NCBI RefSeq assembly: GCF_001921865.1
Contig: NZ_MSCT01000004.1
Coordinates: 124,001-188,000, forward strand
Source of the DNA: Pseudomonas chlororaphis
Lineage (GTDB): Bacteria; Pseudomonadota; Gammaproteobacteria; Pseudomonadales; Pseudomonadaceae
Reading direction: 5' to 3'
DNA: 64,000 nucleotides
The position numbers and the translations under genes were made by a program. The notes beneath the pieces are model-generated. The model ran no database searches. It was not told the origin of the DNA and saw nothing but the letters and a program-made list of their open reading frames with translations. Below are positions 30,558 through 38,066 of the stretch, one piece after another (the stretch's first letter is position 1; each line of letters begins with the position of its first letter).

Positions 30558-31232
30558 CTAGGAACGGAACAGGCGGCTGTATTGGCGCTCATGGGCCATG
30601 CAGGCCAGGGACAGGCCGAAAGCGGCGCTGCCGTAATGTTCGGGATCGATGTGCGTGGCCTGTTGCTGGGCCTGTTGCAGCAGCGGCAGCAGTTCGCTGG
30701 TCAGGCGCTGGGCGGCCTGCTGGCCCAGGGGCAGGGTTTTCATCAGCACCGCCAACTGGTTTTCCAGCCAGCTCCACAGCCAGGCGGCCAGGGCATCCTG
30801 CGGGCTGATTCGCCAGGCGCGCGCTGCCAGCGCCCAACCCAGGGCCAGGTGCGGCTCGGCGATACTTTCGAGAAAGGCCCGGGCCGGCGCGTCGAGCTCC
30901 GGCAGGCCGTTCAGCAGTTGGTGCAGGGAATAGCCCATCTGCCGGCTTTCCTGATGCAGTTCGCGGGTTTCGCGGCTGGCGCGGTGCTCCTCGCACAAGC
31001 GCAAGAGGCGCGCCCAATCCTGCTCCGCCGCGGCCTGACAATGGGCCAGCAACAGCGGCGCCTCGAAGCGGGCGAGGTTGAGCAGCAACTGGTCGCCGAT
31101 CCAGCGCCGGGCGCTGTGCGGGTCGCTGACGGTGGATTGTTCCACGGCCATTTCCAGGCCCTGGGAATAGCTGTAGCCGCCAATCGGCAGTTGCGGACTG
31201 GCCAGGCGCAGCAAGGCCCAGGCCGGATTCAT
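30558..31232 (-). CDS. ureF: Urease accessory protein UreF
   Basis: Product of 224 aa, all-helical. Family signatures: LLRLASPQLPIGGYSYSQGLE at the N-terminus, SRETRELHQESRQMG in the middle and a conserved C-terminal tail (QYSRLFRS). It acts as adaptor and GTPase-fidelity factor between UreG and the UreD-apourease complex. ATG 31232 overlaps the ureE stop by 4 bp, indicating translational coupling. A longer upstream frame would run through ureE and is rejected. Confidence 0.96.
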   Translation of the reverse strand: MNPAWALLRLASPQLPIGGYSYSQGLEMAVEQSTVSDPHSARRWIGDQLLLNLARFEAPLLLAHCQAAAEQDWARLLRLCEEHRASRETRELHQESRQMGYSLHQLLNGLPELDAPARAFLESIAEPHLALGWALAARAWRISPQDALAAWLWSWLENQLAVLMKTLPLGQQAAQRLTSELLPLLQQAQQQATHIDPEHYGSAAFGLSLACMAHERQYSRLFRS

Positions 31233-31729
31233 GGGCGCACGCCGAACTGGTGCAGGCGCGGCGGGTAGTTGAAGTCTTCGTCGCCGTGGCGCGAATGATG
31301 GTGGCCGCCGCCATAGGCACCGTGTTCCGGCTGGAACGGCGCCTCGATGGTTGCGGTGCTGGCGCCGAGTTGTTCGAGCATGGCCTTGAGCACGTAGTCG
31401 TCCAGCAGGCGCAGCCAGCCGTCGCCGACTTGCAGGGCGACGTGGCGGTTGCCCAGGTGATAGGCGGCGCGGGTCAGTTCGAAGGCATCGCGGCAGGTGA
31501 CATGCAGCAGGGTTTCCGGGCGTGCGCAGACCCGTACGATCCGCCCGTCCTCGGCTTGCAGGCATTCGCCGTCGTGCAGCGGCGGCTGGCCACGCTCCAG
31601 AAACAGCCCGACGTCTTCGCCGTCGGCACTAAAACAGCGCAAACGGCTTTTGCTGCGGGCCTCGAAGGTCAGGTGCAACTCGGCGGACCAGTCAGGTTGC
31701 GGCTCGATTCTGCGATGAATCACCAGCAT
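31229..31729 (-). CDS. ureE: Urease accessory nickel metallochaperone UreE
   Basis: Product of 166 aa. An N-terminal peptide-binding-like domain and a C-terminal metal-binding domain contain the conserved His96 in HLGNRHV. The tail is His-rich (GGGHHHSRHGDED, about residues 140-152) and binds extra nickel, shorter than the Klebsiella tail. It delivers Ni to UreG. It is first in ureEFGJ; the predicted sigma-54 start lies about 25 nt upstream. Shine-Dalgarno match is weak. Confidence 0.96.
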   Translation of the reverse strand: MLVIHRRIEPQPDWSAELHLTFEARSKSRLRCFSADGEDVGLFLERGQPPLHDGECLQAEDGRIVRVCARPETLLHVTCRDAFELTRAAYHLGNRHVALQVGDGWLRLLDDYVLKAMLEQLGASTATIEAPFQPEHGAYGGGHHHSRHGDEDFNYPPRLHQFGVRP

Positions 31730-31764
31730 GTGAAGGCTTCCAGCTATGAGCGATGCAGGGGTAG

Positions 31765-31781
31765 AGCAAGGGCCTTGCCAA
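31765..31781 (-). promoter_or_regulatory. Sigma-54 (RpoN) promoter of ureEFGJ
   Basis: On the minus strand TTGGCAAGGCCCTTGCT: GG (31779-31778) and GC (31767-31766) separated by exactly 10 bp. It differs from the braC promoter core by one base. Predicted start is near 31754. Confidence 0.8.
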
Positions 31782-31799
31782 TCGCCCGGTCTGATCGGA

Positions 31800-31838
31800 A
31801 ACAGACGGCAAGTGCCTGAAAAAGGGGCAGGCGTCTGT
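31800..31838. other. Inverted repeat between NtrC site and ureE promoter
   Basis: ACAGACG ... CGTCTGT outer arms and GCCTG ... CAGGC inner arms, followed on the plus strand by TTTATTTTG. It could be a plus-strand terminator or a structural element between enhancer and promoter. Confidence 0.4.
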
Positions 31839-31877
31839 TTTATTTTGTTACAAATTCCGAGATTGTCCTGATTTATA

Positions 31878-31892
31878 GCACTGACTTGGTGC
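31878..31892 (-). promoter_or_regulatory. NtrC-type site upstream of ureEFGJ
   Basis: GCACTGACTTGGTGC on the plus strand is a perfect GCAC-N7-GTGC site with a complete TGGTGC half. It is centred about 131 bp upstream of the predicted sigma-54 start of ureE. Confidence 0.65.
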
Positions 31893-31995
31893 GCCGTGCG
31901 TTTTTTTGAGGCGTGGCAAAGCGCCGCTCTAGCGCAGGCTATGGCGGGTGGACGGGAGGTGCGGGGAGGTGTGCGGTGTCAGCGGCGCGACGGGC

Positions 31996-32628
31996 TCATT
32001 CCGTGCTGCCGAGTCCCTGCCAGTGCTTGAGGCCGATAAAGATGAAGCGCAGTTGCTGGGTGATTTTCGCCTGCGGCGTGAGGTGTTCGGGCAGGGCTTG
32101 CGCGGGCGGATCGATGATGTCCGGCAAGGTGGCGAACACGCTTTTGACGATCAGGTCGGCCATCACCGTCAGGTCGGCGATGTTCAGGTGTTGCAGCTTG
32201 GGCATCAGGGTCAGGTCGGCGGCGAGGTCGGCGCTGATGTTTTCCCGCAGGCTGGCGATCGCCTGGCGCACCGGCAGCGAACCGCCGTACTGCTCGCGGG
32301 CGAGAAACAGGAACTGCGAGCGATTGGCCGCCACCACATCGAGGAAAATCCGCACCGAGGCGTCGATGATGCCGCCCATGACGAATTCGTTATGGCGCAC
32401 CAGGCGGATGGTTGCGCGGAAGGTCTGGCCGACTTCGCTGACCAGCTCCAGGCCGAGTTGATCCATATCGGCAAAATGCCGGTAGAAACCGGTCGGCACG
32501 ATGCCGGCGGTCTTCGCTACTTCGCGCAGGCTCAGGCTGCCGAATCCGCGGCCGCATTCCATCAGGTGGCGGGCAGCGTCCATCAAGGCGTGGCGAGTCT
32601 GTTGTTTCTGTTCGGCGCGGGGCAGCAT
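31996..32628 (-). CDS. TetR family regulator, DesT/FabR-like
   Basis: Product of 210 aa from ATG 32628; a GTG at 32664 would add 12 residues and overlap the likely promoter. N-terminal HTH (about residues 15-60): FGSLSLREVAKTAGIVPTGFYRHF, strikingly like FabR of E. coli and DesT of P. aeruginosa, which sense acyl-CoA saturation and control unsaturated fatty-acid genes. The C-terminal ligand domain contains FLDVVAANRSQFLFLAREQYGGS, as in that subgroup. In P. aeruginosa the homologue also lies next to ureE, but the desaturase genes it controls are not seen beside it here. Confidence 0.82.
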   Translation of the reverse strand: MLPRAEQKQQTRHALMDAARHLMECGRGFGSLSLREVAKTAGIVPTGFYRHFADMDQLGLELVSEVGQTFRATIRLVRHNEFVMGGIIDASVRIFLDVVAANRSQFLFLAREQYGGSLPVRQAIASLRENISADLAADLTLMPKLQHLNIADLTVMADLIVKSVFATLPDIIDPPAQALPEHLTPQAKITQQLRFIFIGLKHWQGLGSTE

Positions 32629-32753
32629 CGGCTGGTTGGCTTTCTGATCGAGAGAGCGGCGCACTCTAGCAAATCAACTTTGCCGGCGTCGAACCTGGCA
32701 GGGCGTCGTGCTTGAGGCGGGGCAGGATGGGGAGGCGGGGTTCAGGCAAAAAC

Positions 32754-32780
32754 AAAGCCCGATCCAGGGACCGGGCTTTT
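32754..32780 (-). terminator. Terminator of the repeat-protein gene
   Basis: AAAGCCCG...CGGGCTTTT stem; on the minus strand the hairpin is followed by TTTGTTTTTG. It separates the repeat-protein gene from the TetR gene. Confidence 0.75.
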
Positions 32781-32844
32781 CTGTAAAGGCATCATAGGCT
32801 TGACTCACAGCTGGGTTGCATTAGGCCAAACGGTCGTTGCCGTC

Positions 32845-33225
32845 TTACACCAGACCTTTCTCTTCCAGGCGATCACGGCCGCCTTCGGCTACAGCTTGGC
32901 CCAGGGGAGTGCGATCGAAGCCGTCAGCAGCCAGGGTCTGGCCTTGTGGGGTGCGGTCGCCACCGTCGGACGCCAGGGTCTGGCCTTGTGGGGTACGGTC
33001 GCTACCGTCGGACGCCAGGGTTTGGCCTTGTGGGGTGCGGTCGCCGCCGTCGGACGCCAGGGTCTGGCCTTGTGGGGTGCGGTCGCCGCCATCGGACGCC
33101 AGGGTCTGGGTGAATACCGAAGTGCTGGCCTTGACTTGTGGGGTAGCCTGTTCGGCCGCTGGCAGGGCGAAAGCGTTGGCGGCCAGGATCGAGAGGGTCA
33201 GGCTGAGCAGTAATTGGCGTTTCAT
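32845..33225 (-). CDS. Secreted protein with 14-residue tandem repeats
   Basis: Family not recognised. ATG 33225 has AAGGAG about 10 bp upstream; 33 upstream codons are excluded. The 126-aa product has a clear signal peptide (residues 1-20, ending ANAFA). A short linker to about residue 40 follows, then four tandem copies of TLASDGGDRTPQGQ (one has GS for GG). A fifth diverged copy (TLAADGFDRTPLGQ) and a degenerate sixth (AVAEGGRDRLEEKG) complete it. The repeats are hydrophilic, with invariant Asp, Arg, Thr-Pro and Gly, suggesting an extended or metal/surface-binding chain. No Cys and no membrane anchor. Probably periplasmic or secreted. Confidence 0.75.
   Translation of the reverse strand: MKRQLLLSLTLSILAANAFALPAAEQATPQVKASTSVFTQTLASDGGDRTPQGQTLASDGGDRTPQGQTLASDGSDRTPQGQTLASDGGDRTPQGQTLAADGFDRTPLGQAVAEGGRDRLEEKGLV
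32894..33103. repeat. 42-bp tandem repeats inside the secreted repeat protein
   Basis: Four nearly identical 42-bp units start at 32936, 32978, 33020 and 33062; a diverged unit precedes them at 32894. Differences are mostly at third codon positions. They are coding (14 residues each), not CRISPR. Confidence 0.9.
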
Positions 33226-33615
33226 GATGGGTTGCTCCTTGGGAGGGCGATAAAGTGGGTACGGAGCCAATGTTACGCGCGCTAAATCGATATAAAAGTT
33301 CATAAACACAATGGTAATAATCAACAGAATTGATTGTTCCGCCCGAAGGCTCTAGAACGGGCGTTTCCGCGAATGGTTTTTGCACCGTGGTGGGTATTTT
33401 CGACCCATTGGCGCCTCGCAAAAGGGCGCGCGGGGTAACACTAAGCTGGCGCTTTGGTCAGAAAAATCCGTGCTTTTGTGGTCGATTCGCGGCTTCGGGT
33501 TAAACCTGCGGGCCGTTTGTCAGTCGTAGTTTTCATGACCGGTGGATTTCAACCCCGGCAGTTCATCGAGGCGTCGTTATCCAGGCGCCCGTCAGGTATC
33601 CAGGAGCTCCGTGCA
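33226..33615. other. Intergenic region between divergent repeat-protein and asmA-like genes
   Basis: The 390 bp hold no credible gene. There is an AT-rich part (33280-33340) with a GAACTT and the palindrome AATCAA-N5-TTGATT (about 33320-33336). A CGCCCG / CGGGCG hairpin lies near 33343-33364. No promoter could be assigned with confidence in either direction. Confidence 0.5.
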
Positions 33616-35691
33616 ATGACGCGCACCCGTAAAATTCTCGCCTGGACCGTCGGTAGCGTTTTCCTGCTGCTGGCCGTGCTGGTACTGATCATCGCGTTCT
33701 TCGATTGGAACCGGATCAAGCCGCCCCTCAACGCCAAAGTCTCCGAAGAGTTGCATCGCCCCTTCGCCATCAACGGCAACCTGGCGGTGATCTGGCAGCG
33801 TGAGCCCGACGAGGGCGGCTGGCGCGCCTGGGTGCCGTGGCCGCATGTAGTGGCCGAAGACCTGACCCTGGGCAACCCCGAGTGGTCCAAGGCGCCGCAG
33901 ATGGTCAGCCTCAAGCGTGTCGAATTGCGTATTTCGCCCCTGGCCCTGCTGGCGCAGCGCGTGAGCATCCCGCGCATCGACCTCACCGAGCCCAACGCCG
34001 CCCTGGAGCGCCTGGCCGACGGCCGCGCCAACTGGACCTTCCAGTTCGACCCGAAAGACCCGGATGCCGAGCCCTCCAACTGGGTGGTGGACATCGGCGC
34101 CATCGGTTTCGACAAAGGCCATATCACCCTCAACGACCAGAGCCTGAAAACCCGTCTCGACCTGCTGGTCGATCCGCTGGGCCAGCCGATTCCGTTCAGT
34201 GACATCGTCGGCGACAAGGCAGCGAAAAAAGCCCTGGAGAAGGGCTCCGCACCCCAGTCCTATGCTTTTGCCTTCAAGGCCAAGGGCCAATACCACGGCC
34301 AGGCGCTGAGCGGTTCCGGCAAGATCGGTGGCCTGCTGGCACTACAGGACGCGGCCAAGCCGTTCCCGCTGCAGGCCCAGGCGAAGATCGGCGACACCCG
34401 CGTCGAGCTGGCCGGCACCCTGACCGATCCGCTCAACCTCGGCGCACTCGACCTGCGCCTGAAGCTGGCCGGCAGCAGCCTGGGCAACCTCTACCCGCTG
34501 ACCGGCGTGACCCTGCCGGACTCGCCGGCCTACGCCACCGATGGCCACCTCTCCGCACAATTGCGCGATCCGGCCGGGGCGACGTTCAGCTATCAGGACT
34601 TCAACGGCAAGATCGGCGACAGCGACATCCACGGCAACCTGACCTACGCCGCCAGCCAGCCGCGGCCCAAGCTGAGTGGTGCGCTGGTGTCCAATCAACT
34701 GCTGTTCAGCGACCTGGCGCCGCTGATCGGCGCCGACTCCAATGCCAAGCAGAAAGCCCGTGGCGGTGACAGCAAGCAGCCGGCGGACAAGGTCTTGCCG
34801 GTGGAAGAGTTCCGCACCGAGCGCTGGCGCGATATGGATGCCGATGTCGAGTTCACCGGCAAACGTATCGTCCACAGCGCCGAGTTGCCCTTCACCGACC
34901 TCTACACCCACCTGGTGCTCGACGACGGCCGCCTGAGCCTGGAGCCCCTGCGTTTCGGCGTGGCCGGCGGTAAGCTCGATGCGCAGATCCGCCTCAACGG
35001 CCAGGCCACGCCGATGGAAGGCCGGGCCCGGCTGACCGCGCGCAACTTCAAGCTCAAGCAACTGTTCCCGACCTTCGAGCCGATGAAAACCAGCTTCGGC
35101 GAGCTCAATGGCGACGCCGATATCGCCGGACGCGGCAACTCGGTAGCGGCACTGCTCGGCACTGCCAACGGCGATTTGAAGATGCTGATCAACGACGGTG
35201 CCATCAGCCGCAGCCTGATGGAAATCGCCGGGCTCAACGTCGGCAACTATGTGGTCGGCAAGATGTTTGGCGACAAGGAAGTGAAGATCAATTGCGCCGC
35301 CGCCGACTTCGGCATCAAGACCGGCCTGGCCACCAGCCGCCTGTTCGTGTTCGATACCGAGAACGCGATCATCTACATCGACGGCACCGCGAACATGGCC
35401 AGCGAACAGCTGGACCTGACCATCACCCCGGAGTCCAAGGGCATGCGTCTGTTCTCCCTGCGTTCGCCGCTGTATGTGCAGGGCAAGTTCATCAAGCCGT
35501 CCGCCGGGGTCAAGGCCGTGCCGCTGATGTTGCGCGGCGCCGGCATGCTGGCGCTGGGGGTGATCGCCGGGCCGGCGGCCGGTTTGCTGGCGCTGGTGGC
35601 GCCCAGCGGCGGCGAGCCGAACCAGTGCGCGCCGCTGCTCGAACAGATGCGTTCGGGCAAGGCGCCCGTCACCGTCAAGCCAACCCGCTGA
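33616..35691 (+). CDS. AsmA family protein
   Basis: Product of 691 aa; ATG 33616 follows CAGGAG, and an in-frame extension of 54 codons is rejected. There is one N-terminal membrane anchor (about residues 8-30), then a long periplasmic region. The AsmA N-terminal domain (PPLNAKVSEELHRPFAINGNL, VSIPRIDLTEPNAALERLADGRANW) leads to the C-terminal AsmA_2 region (LTARNFKLKQLFPTF, FGELNGDADIAGRGNSVAALLGTANGDL). AsmA-like proteins are bridge-like envelope proteins implicated in lipid transfer and outer-membrane homeostasis. Monocistronic. Confidence 0.9.
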   Translation: MTRTRKILAWTVGSVFLLLAVLVLIIAFFDWNRIKPPLNAKVSEELHRPFAINGNLAVIWQREPDEGGWRAWVPWPHVVAEDLTLGNPEWSKAPQMVSLKRVELRISPLALLAQRVSIPRIDLTEPNAALERLADGRANWTFQFDPKDPDAEPSNWVVDIGAIGFDKGHITLNDQSLKTRLDLLVDPLGQPIPFSDIVGDKAAKKALEKGSAPQSYAFAFKAKGQYHGQALSGSGKIGGLLALQDAAKPFPLQAQAKIGDTRVELAGTLTDPLNLGALDLRLKLAGSSLGNLYPLTGVTLPDSPAYATDGHLSAQLRDPAGATFSYQDFNGKIGDSDIHGNLTYAASQPRPKLSGALVSNQLLFSDLAPLIGADSNAKQKARGGDSKQPADKVLPVEEFRTERWRDMDADVEFTGKRIVHSAELPFTDLYTHLVLDDGRLSLEPLRFGVAGGKLDAQIRLNGQATPMEGRARLTARNFKLKQLFPTFEPMKTSFGELNGDADIAGRGNSVAALLGTANGDLKMLINDGAISRSLMEIAGLNVGNYVVGKMFGDKEVKINCAAADFGIKTGLATSRLFVFDTENAIIYIDGTANMASEQLDLTITPESKGMRLFSLRSPLYVQGKFIKPSAGVKAVPLMLRGAGMLALGVIAGPAAGLLALVAPSGGEPNQCAPLLEQMRSGKAPVTVKPTR

Positions 35692-35723
35692 CGCGGTGTG
35701 CCAGGCATTCGGCGGTGCGGCCA

Positions 35724-35803
35724 TCTCGAGCAAGCTCGTTCCTAAAGGGGCGTATGCGGTCTGCTTGTTGTCGGAGCGCAGCTTGCTCGCGATGAACGAT
35801 GAC
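35724..35803. repeat. Degenerate REP-type pair (family A)
   Basis: TCGAGCAAGCTCGTTCCTA and GTCGGAGCGCAGCTTGCTCG: diverged inverted copies after the AsmA-like gene. Confidence 0.6.
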
Positions 35804-35860
35804 GCGCTAGATCGGCGTGACCGTGGCGCCGCTGTCGCGGGCACGCCTTGTTCCTATCGG

Positions 35861-36772
35861 TCAGCCAGCGGTGAGCAGGGGATGCCCGGCCGCCTGGGCT
35901 TCTTCACGCAACCACTGGAAAAACGCCCGCACCGGCGGATGCCGCTCGCGTCCCGGTACGCATAAGGCGCTGTAGCCGGCGCCGTCGACGTGGATCTGCG
36001 GGCGGTAGGGCACCAGCAGGCCGCTGCCCACGCTTTCCGAGACCAGGATGTTGCTCGCCAGCACCAGGCCCTGGCCGGCAATGGCGGCCTGCAGGGCGTA
36101 GTGCTCTTCGTCGTATTCGCGAACCACCGGGTGCTCCTGCATCCAGCGTTCTCCGGCGCTGTCGCACCAGGCCTGCCAGCCGTGGGCATACAGCTTGGAG
36201 TTGTGCCAGCGCACGCTGATCAGCGTCGGCGTCCGCTCTTGGGCCAGGGCCACCTGTTCCGGCGAGCCATAGACGGCGAAGCGCTCGTCGAACAGGCACA
36301 ACCCGTGAAGGTTCGGATAGTCGTCCAGGCTGTAGCGGATCACCAGGTCGACGCTCGCGTCCTGATGCAGGTCGATGACTTCACAATTGGTGTCCAGGCG
36401 CAGGTTGATGGTCGGGTGCCGGGCATAGAAACGCCCCAGCCGCGGCACCAGCCACAGCGCAGCGAAGGCCGGCGTGGTGGAGAGCATCAGGGTCGCGCCG
36501 CTGCGTTGCGGGCGCAGGCTGTCGACGCTCTGCGCCACTTCCAGCAAGGCGCCGTGCAGGCTGTGGAACAGGCGCTCGCCGCATTCGGTCAGGCGCACCT
36601 GGCGCGGCAGGCGTTGGAACAGCGGCACGCCGAGCCAGCTTTCCAGGGCGCGGATCTGGTGGGAAATAGCCGTGGGCGTGACCGCCAGTTCTTCGGCCGC
36701 GGCCTTGAAACTCAGCAGCCGCGAGGCGGACTCAAACGCGCGCAGGGCGGTCAACGGCAGGTTGGCAAACAT
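35861..36772 (-). CDS. LysR family regulator, GcvA-like
   Basis: Product of 303 aa from ATG 36772, which has GAGG 8 bp upstream; ATG 36781 lies only 3 bp from it. HTH (about residues 3-60): LPLTALRAFESASRLLSFKAAAEELAVTPTAISHQIRALE, the GcvA/AmpR-type start. The substrate-binding domain contains TTPAFAALWLVPRLGRF. Divergent from azoR; a perfect palindrome (36788-36806) lies in the interval. Likely controls azoR and the SMR transporter, with an unknown inducer. Confidence 0.88.
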   Translation of the reverse strand: MFANLPLTALRAFESASRLLSFKAAAEELAVTPTAISHQIRALESWLGVPLFQRLPRQVRLTECGERLFHSLHGALLEVAQSVDSLRPQRSGATLMLSTTPAFAALWLVPRLGRFYARHPTINLRLDTNCEVIDLHQDASVDLVIRYSLDDYPNLHGLCLFDERFAVYGSPEQVALAQERTPTLISVRWHNSKLYAHGWQAWCDSAGERWMQEHPVVREYDEEHYALQAAIAGQGLVLASNILVSESVGSGLLVPYRPQIHVDGAGYSALCVPGRERHPPVRAFFQWLREEAQAAGHPLLTAG

Positions 36773-36787
36773 GCGATGCACCTCTAT

Positions 36788-36806
36788 GGATGAAATGGAT
36801 TCATCC
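36788..36806. promoter_or_regulatory. Palindromic operator candidate between LysR gene and azoR
   Basis: GGATGAA-ATGGA-TTCATCC, a perfect 7-bp inverted repeat, 16 bp from the LysR start and about 110 bp from azoR. Confidence 0.4.
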
Positions 36807-36914
36807 TGATCAACTATTGCTCATTTGTTCTATGGGAGCGCTATCAATAGCTTTATTCCTCACCGAGGAAGGCCTTTCAGGCTTCCTTGACCTACCCGCG
36901 ACGAGGAATGACAG

Positions 36915-37553
36915 ATGAGCAGAATTCTAGCAGTACATGGCAGCCCCCGTGGCGAACGTTCCCATTCGCGACGTTTGACGGAGCGCTTTCTCCAGGCCTG
37001 GCTCGAGGCCCACCCCCAGGGCCGGCTGACCCGCCGCGAAGTCGGCCGCGCCGCGTTGCCCCACGTCAGCGAGGCTTTCGTCGCCGCGGCTTTCTACCCC
37101 GAGCCGCAGGCGCGGCCGCTGTCGATGCAGGCCGACCTGGCCCTGAGCGACGTGCTGGTGGGCGAGTTGCTGGAGCACGACCTGCTGGTGATCTCGGCGC
37201 CGATGTACAACTTCAGCGTGCCCAGCGGCCTCAAGGCCTGGGTCGACCAGATCGTGCGCCTGGGCCTGACCTTCAACACGGTCCAGGACAACGGCATCGC
37301 CCAGTACCAGCCGCTGGTGCTGGGCAAGAAGGCGCTGATCGTCACCAGTCGCGGCGGTTTCGACTTTGGCCCGGGCGGCGAGCTGGAAGCCATGAACCAC
37401 GCCGATCCCTGGTTGCGCACCGCGCTGGGCTTTATTGGCATCGACGATGTGACGGTGGTCGCCGCCGAGGGCGAGGAGTCGGCCGAGCGTACCTTCGAGG
37501 TGTCATGCGCCGAGGCCGAGCAACGCCTGCTGACGCTGGCGCGGACGTTCTGA
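36915..37553 (+). CDS. azoR: FMN-dependent NADH-azoreductase
   Basis: Product of 212 aa, flavodoxin-like fold. N-terminal phosphate-binding segment [16 protein letters not shown] (about residues 10-25), FMN-contact [18 protein letters not shown] (about 94-111) and [10 protein letters not shown] (about 145-154) match AzoR. It reduces quinones and azo compounds with NAD(P)H using FMN; pseudomonads carry several paralogues. ATG has GAGGA upstream. Followed after 9 bp by an SMR transporter, so the pair looks like a small stress/detoxification operon controlled by the divergent LysR protein. Confidence 0.92.
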   Translation: MSRILAVHGSPRGERSHSRRLTERFLQAWLEAHPQGRLTRREVGRAALPHVSEAFVAAAFYPEPQARPLSMQADLALSDVLVGELLEHDLLVISAPMYNFSVPSGLKAWVDQIVRLGLTFNTVQDNGIAQYQPLVLGKKALIVTSRGGFDFGPGGELEAMNHADPWLRTALGFIGIDDVTVVAAEGEESAERTFEVSCAEAEQRLLTLARTF

Positions 37554-37562
37554 GGAGGCGAC

Positions 37563-37868
37563 ATGGCCTGGCTGTTCTTGCTGATCGCCGCTGCCTTCGA
37601 AGTCACCTTCGCCATGGGCATGAAGTACGCCGAAGGCTTCACCCGCCTGTGGCCGTCGTTGCTGACGGTGGCGGCCGCGGTGGGCGGCATCTATTTCCTG
37701 ACCCTGGCGATGCGCGAGTTGCCGGTAAGCGTCGCCTACCCGATCTGGACGGCCATCGGCTCCCTGGGCACGGTGTTTCTCGGCTTTGCCTTGCTGGGAG
37801 AGAGCCTGACGTTGGTCAAGCTGGTGTCAGTGGGGCTGATCGTGGCCGGGGTGGCGGGGTTGAAGTAG
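37563..37868 (+). CDS. Small multidrug resistance (SMR) family transporter
   Basis: Product of 101 aa with four membrane helices. The essential Glu13 in TM1 (AAFEVTFAMGMKY), GFTRLWPS and AYPIWTAIGSLGT are present. GFTRLWPS is EmrE-like, whereas WTAIG resembles Gdx/SugE guanidinium exporters, so drug exporter versus guanidinium-type substrate is open. No guanidine riboswitch precedes it. ATG follows GAGGAG, 9 bp after azoR; co-transcribed. Confidence 0.88.
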   Translation: MAWLFLLIAAAFEVTFAMGMKYAEGFTRLWPSLLTVAAAVGGIYFLTLAMRELPVSVAYPIWTAIGSLGTVFLGFALLGESLTLVKLVSVGLIVAGVAGLK

Positions 37869-37891
37869 CCGGTCGGGGTGGCCGGGAGATT

Positions 37892-37958
37892 TTTCGCGAG
37901 CACGCTCGCTCCTGCAGAGGCTTCACGAGCCTGTAGGAGCGAGCTTGCTCGCGATGTC
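37892..37958. repeat. REP-type palindrome pair (family A)
   Basis: TTCGCGAGCACGCTCGCTCC and CTGTAGGAGCGAGCTTGCTC inverted copies after the SMR gene. Confidence 0.8.
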
Positions 37959-38066
37959 ATACAGTTGTCGCGAAGCTGTCACCTTGGCTGTCGATGCTCT
38001 TGGCTGCTGTCTTGCATCCAGCCTTGGGCGTTTTCCCGACACCGGCCCGACCACAAGGATGTCCAC

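Noticed and set aside
32894..33103. 42-bp tandem repeats as a possible CRISPR array
   Set aside because: Repeats are directly abutting without spacers and keep a reading frame with a signal peptide; they encode the 14-residue protein repeats.
37563..37600. Guanidine riboswitch before the SMR gene
   Set aside because: Only 9 bp separate it from azoR and no riboswitch-like structure is present.
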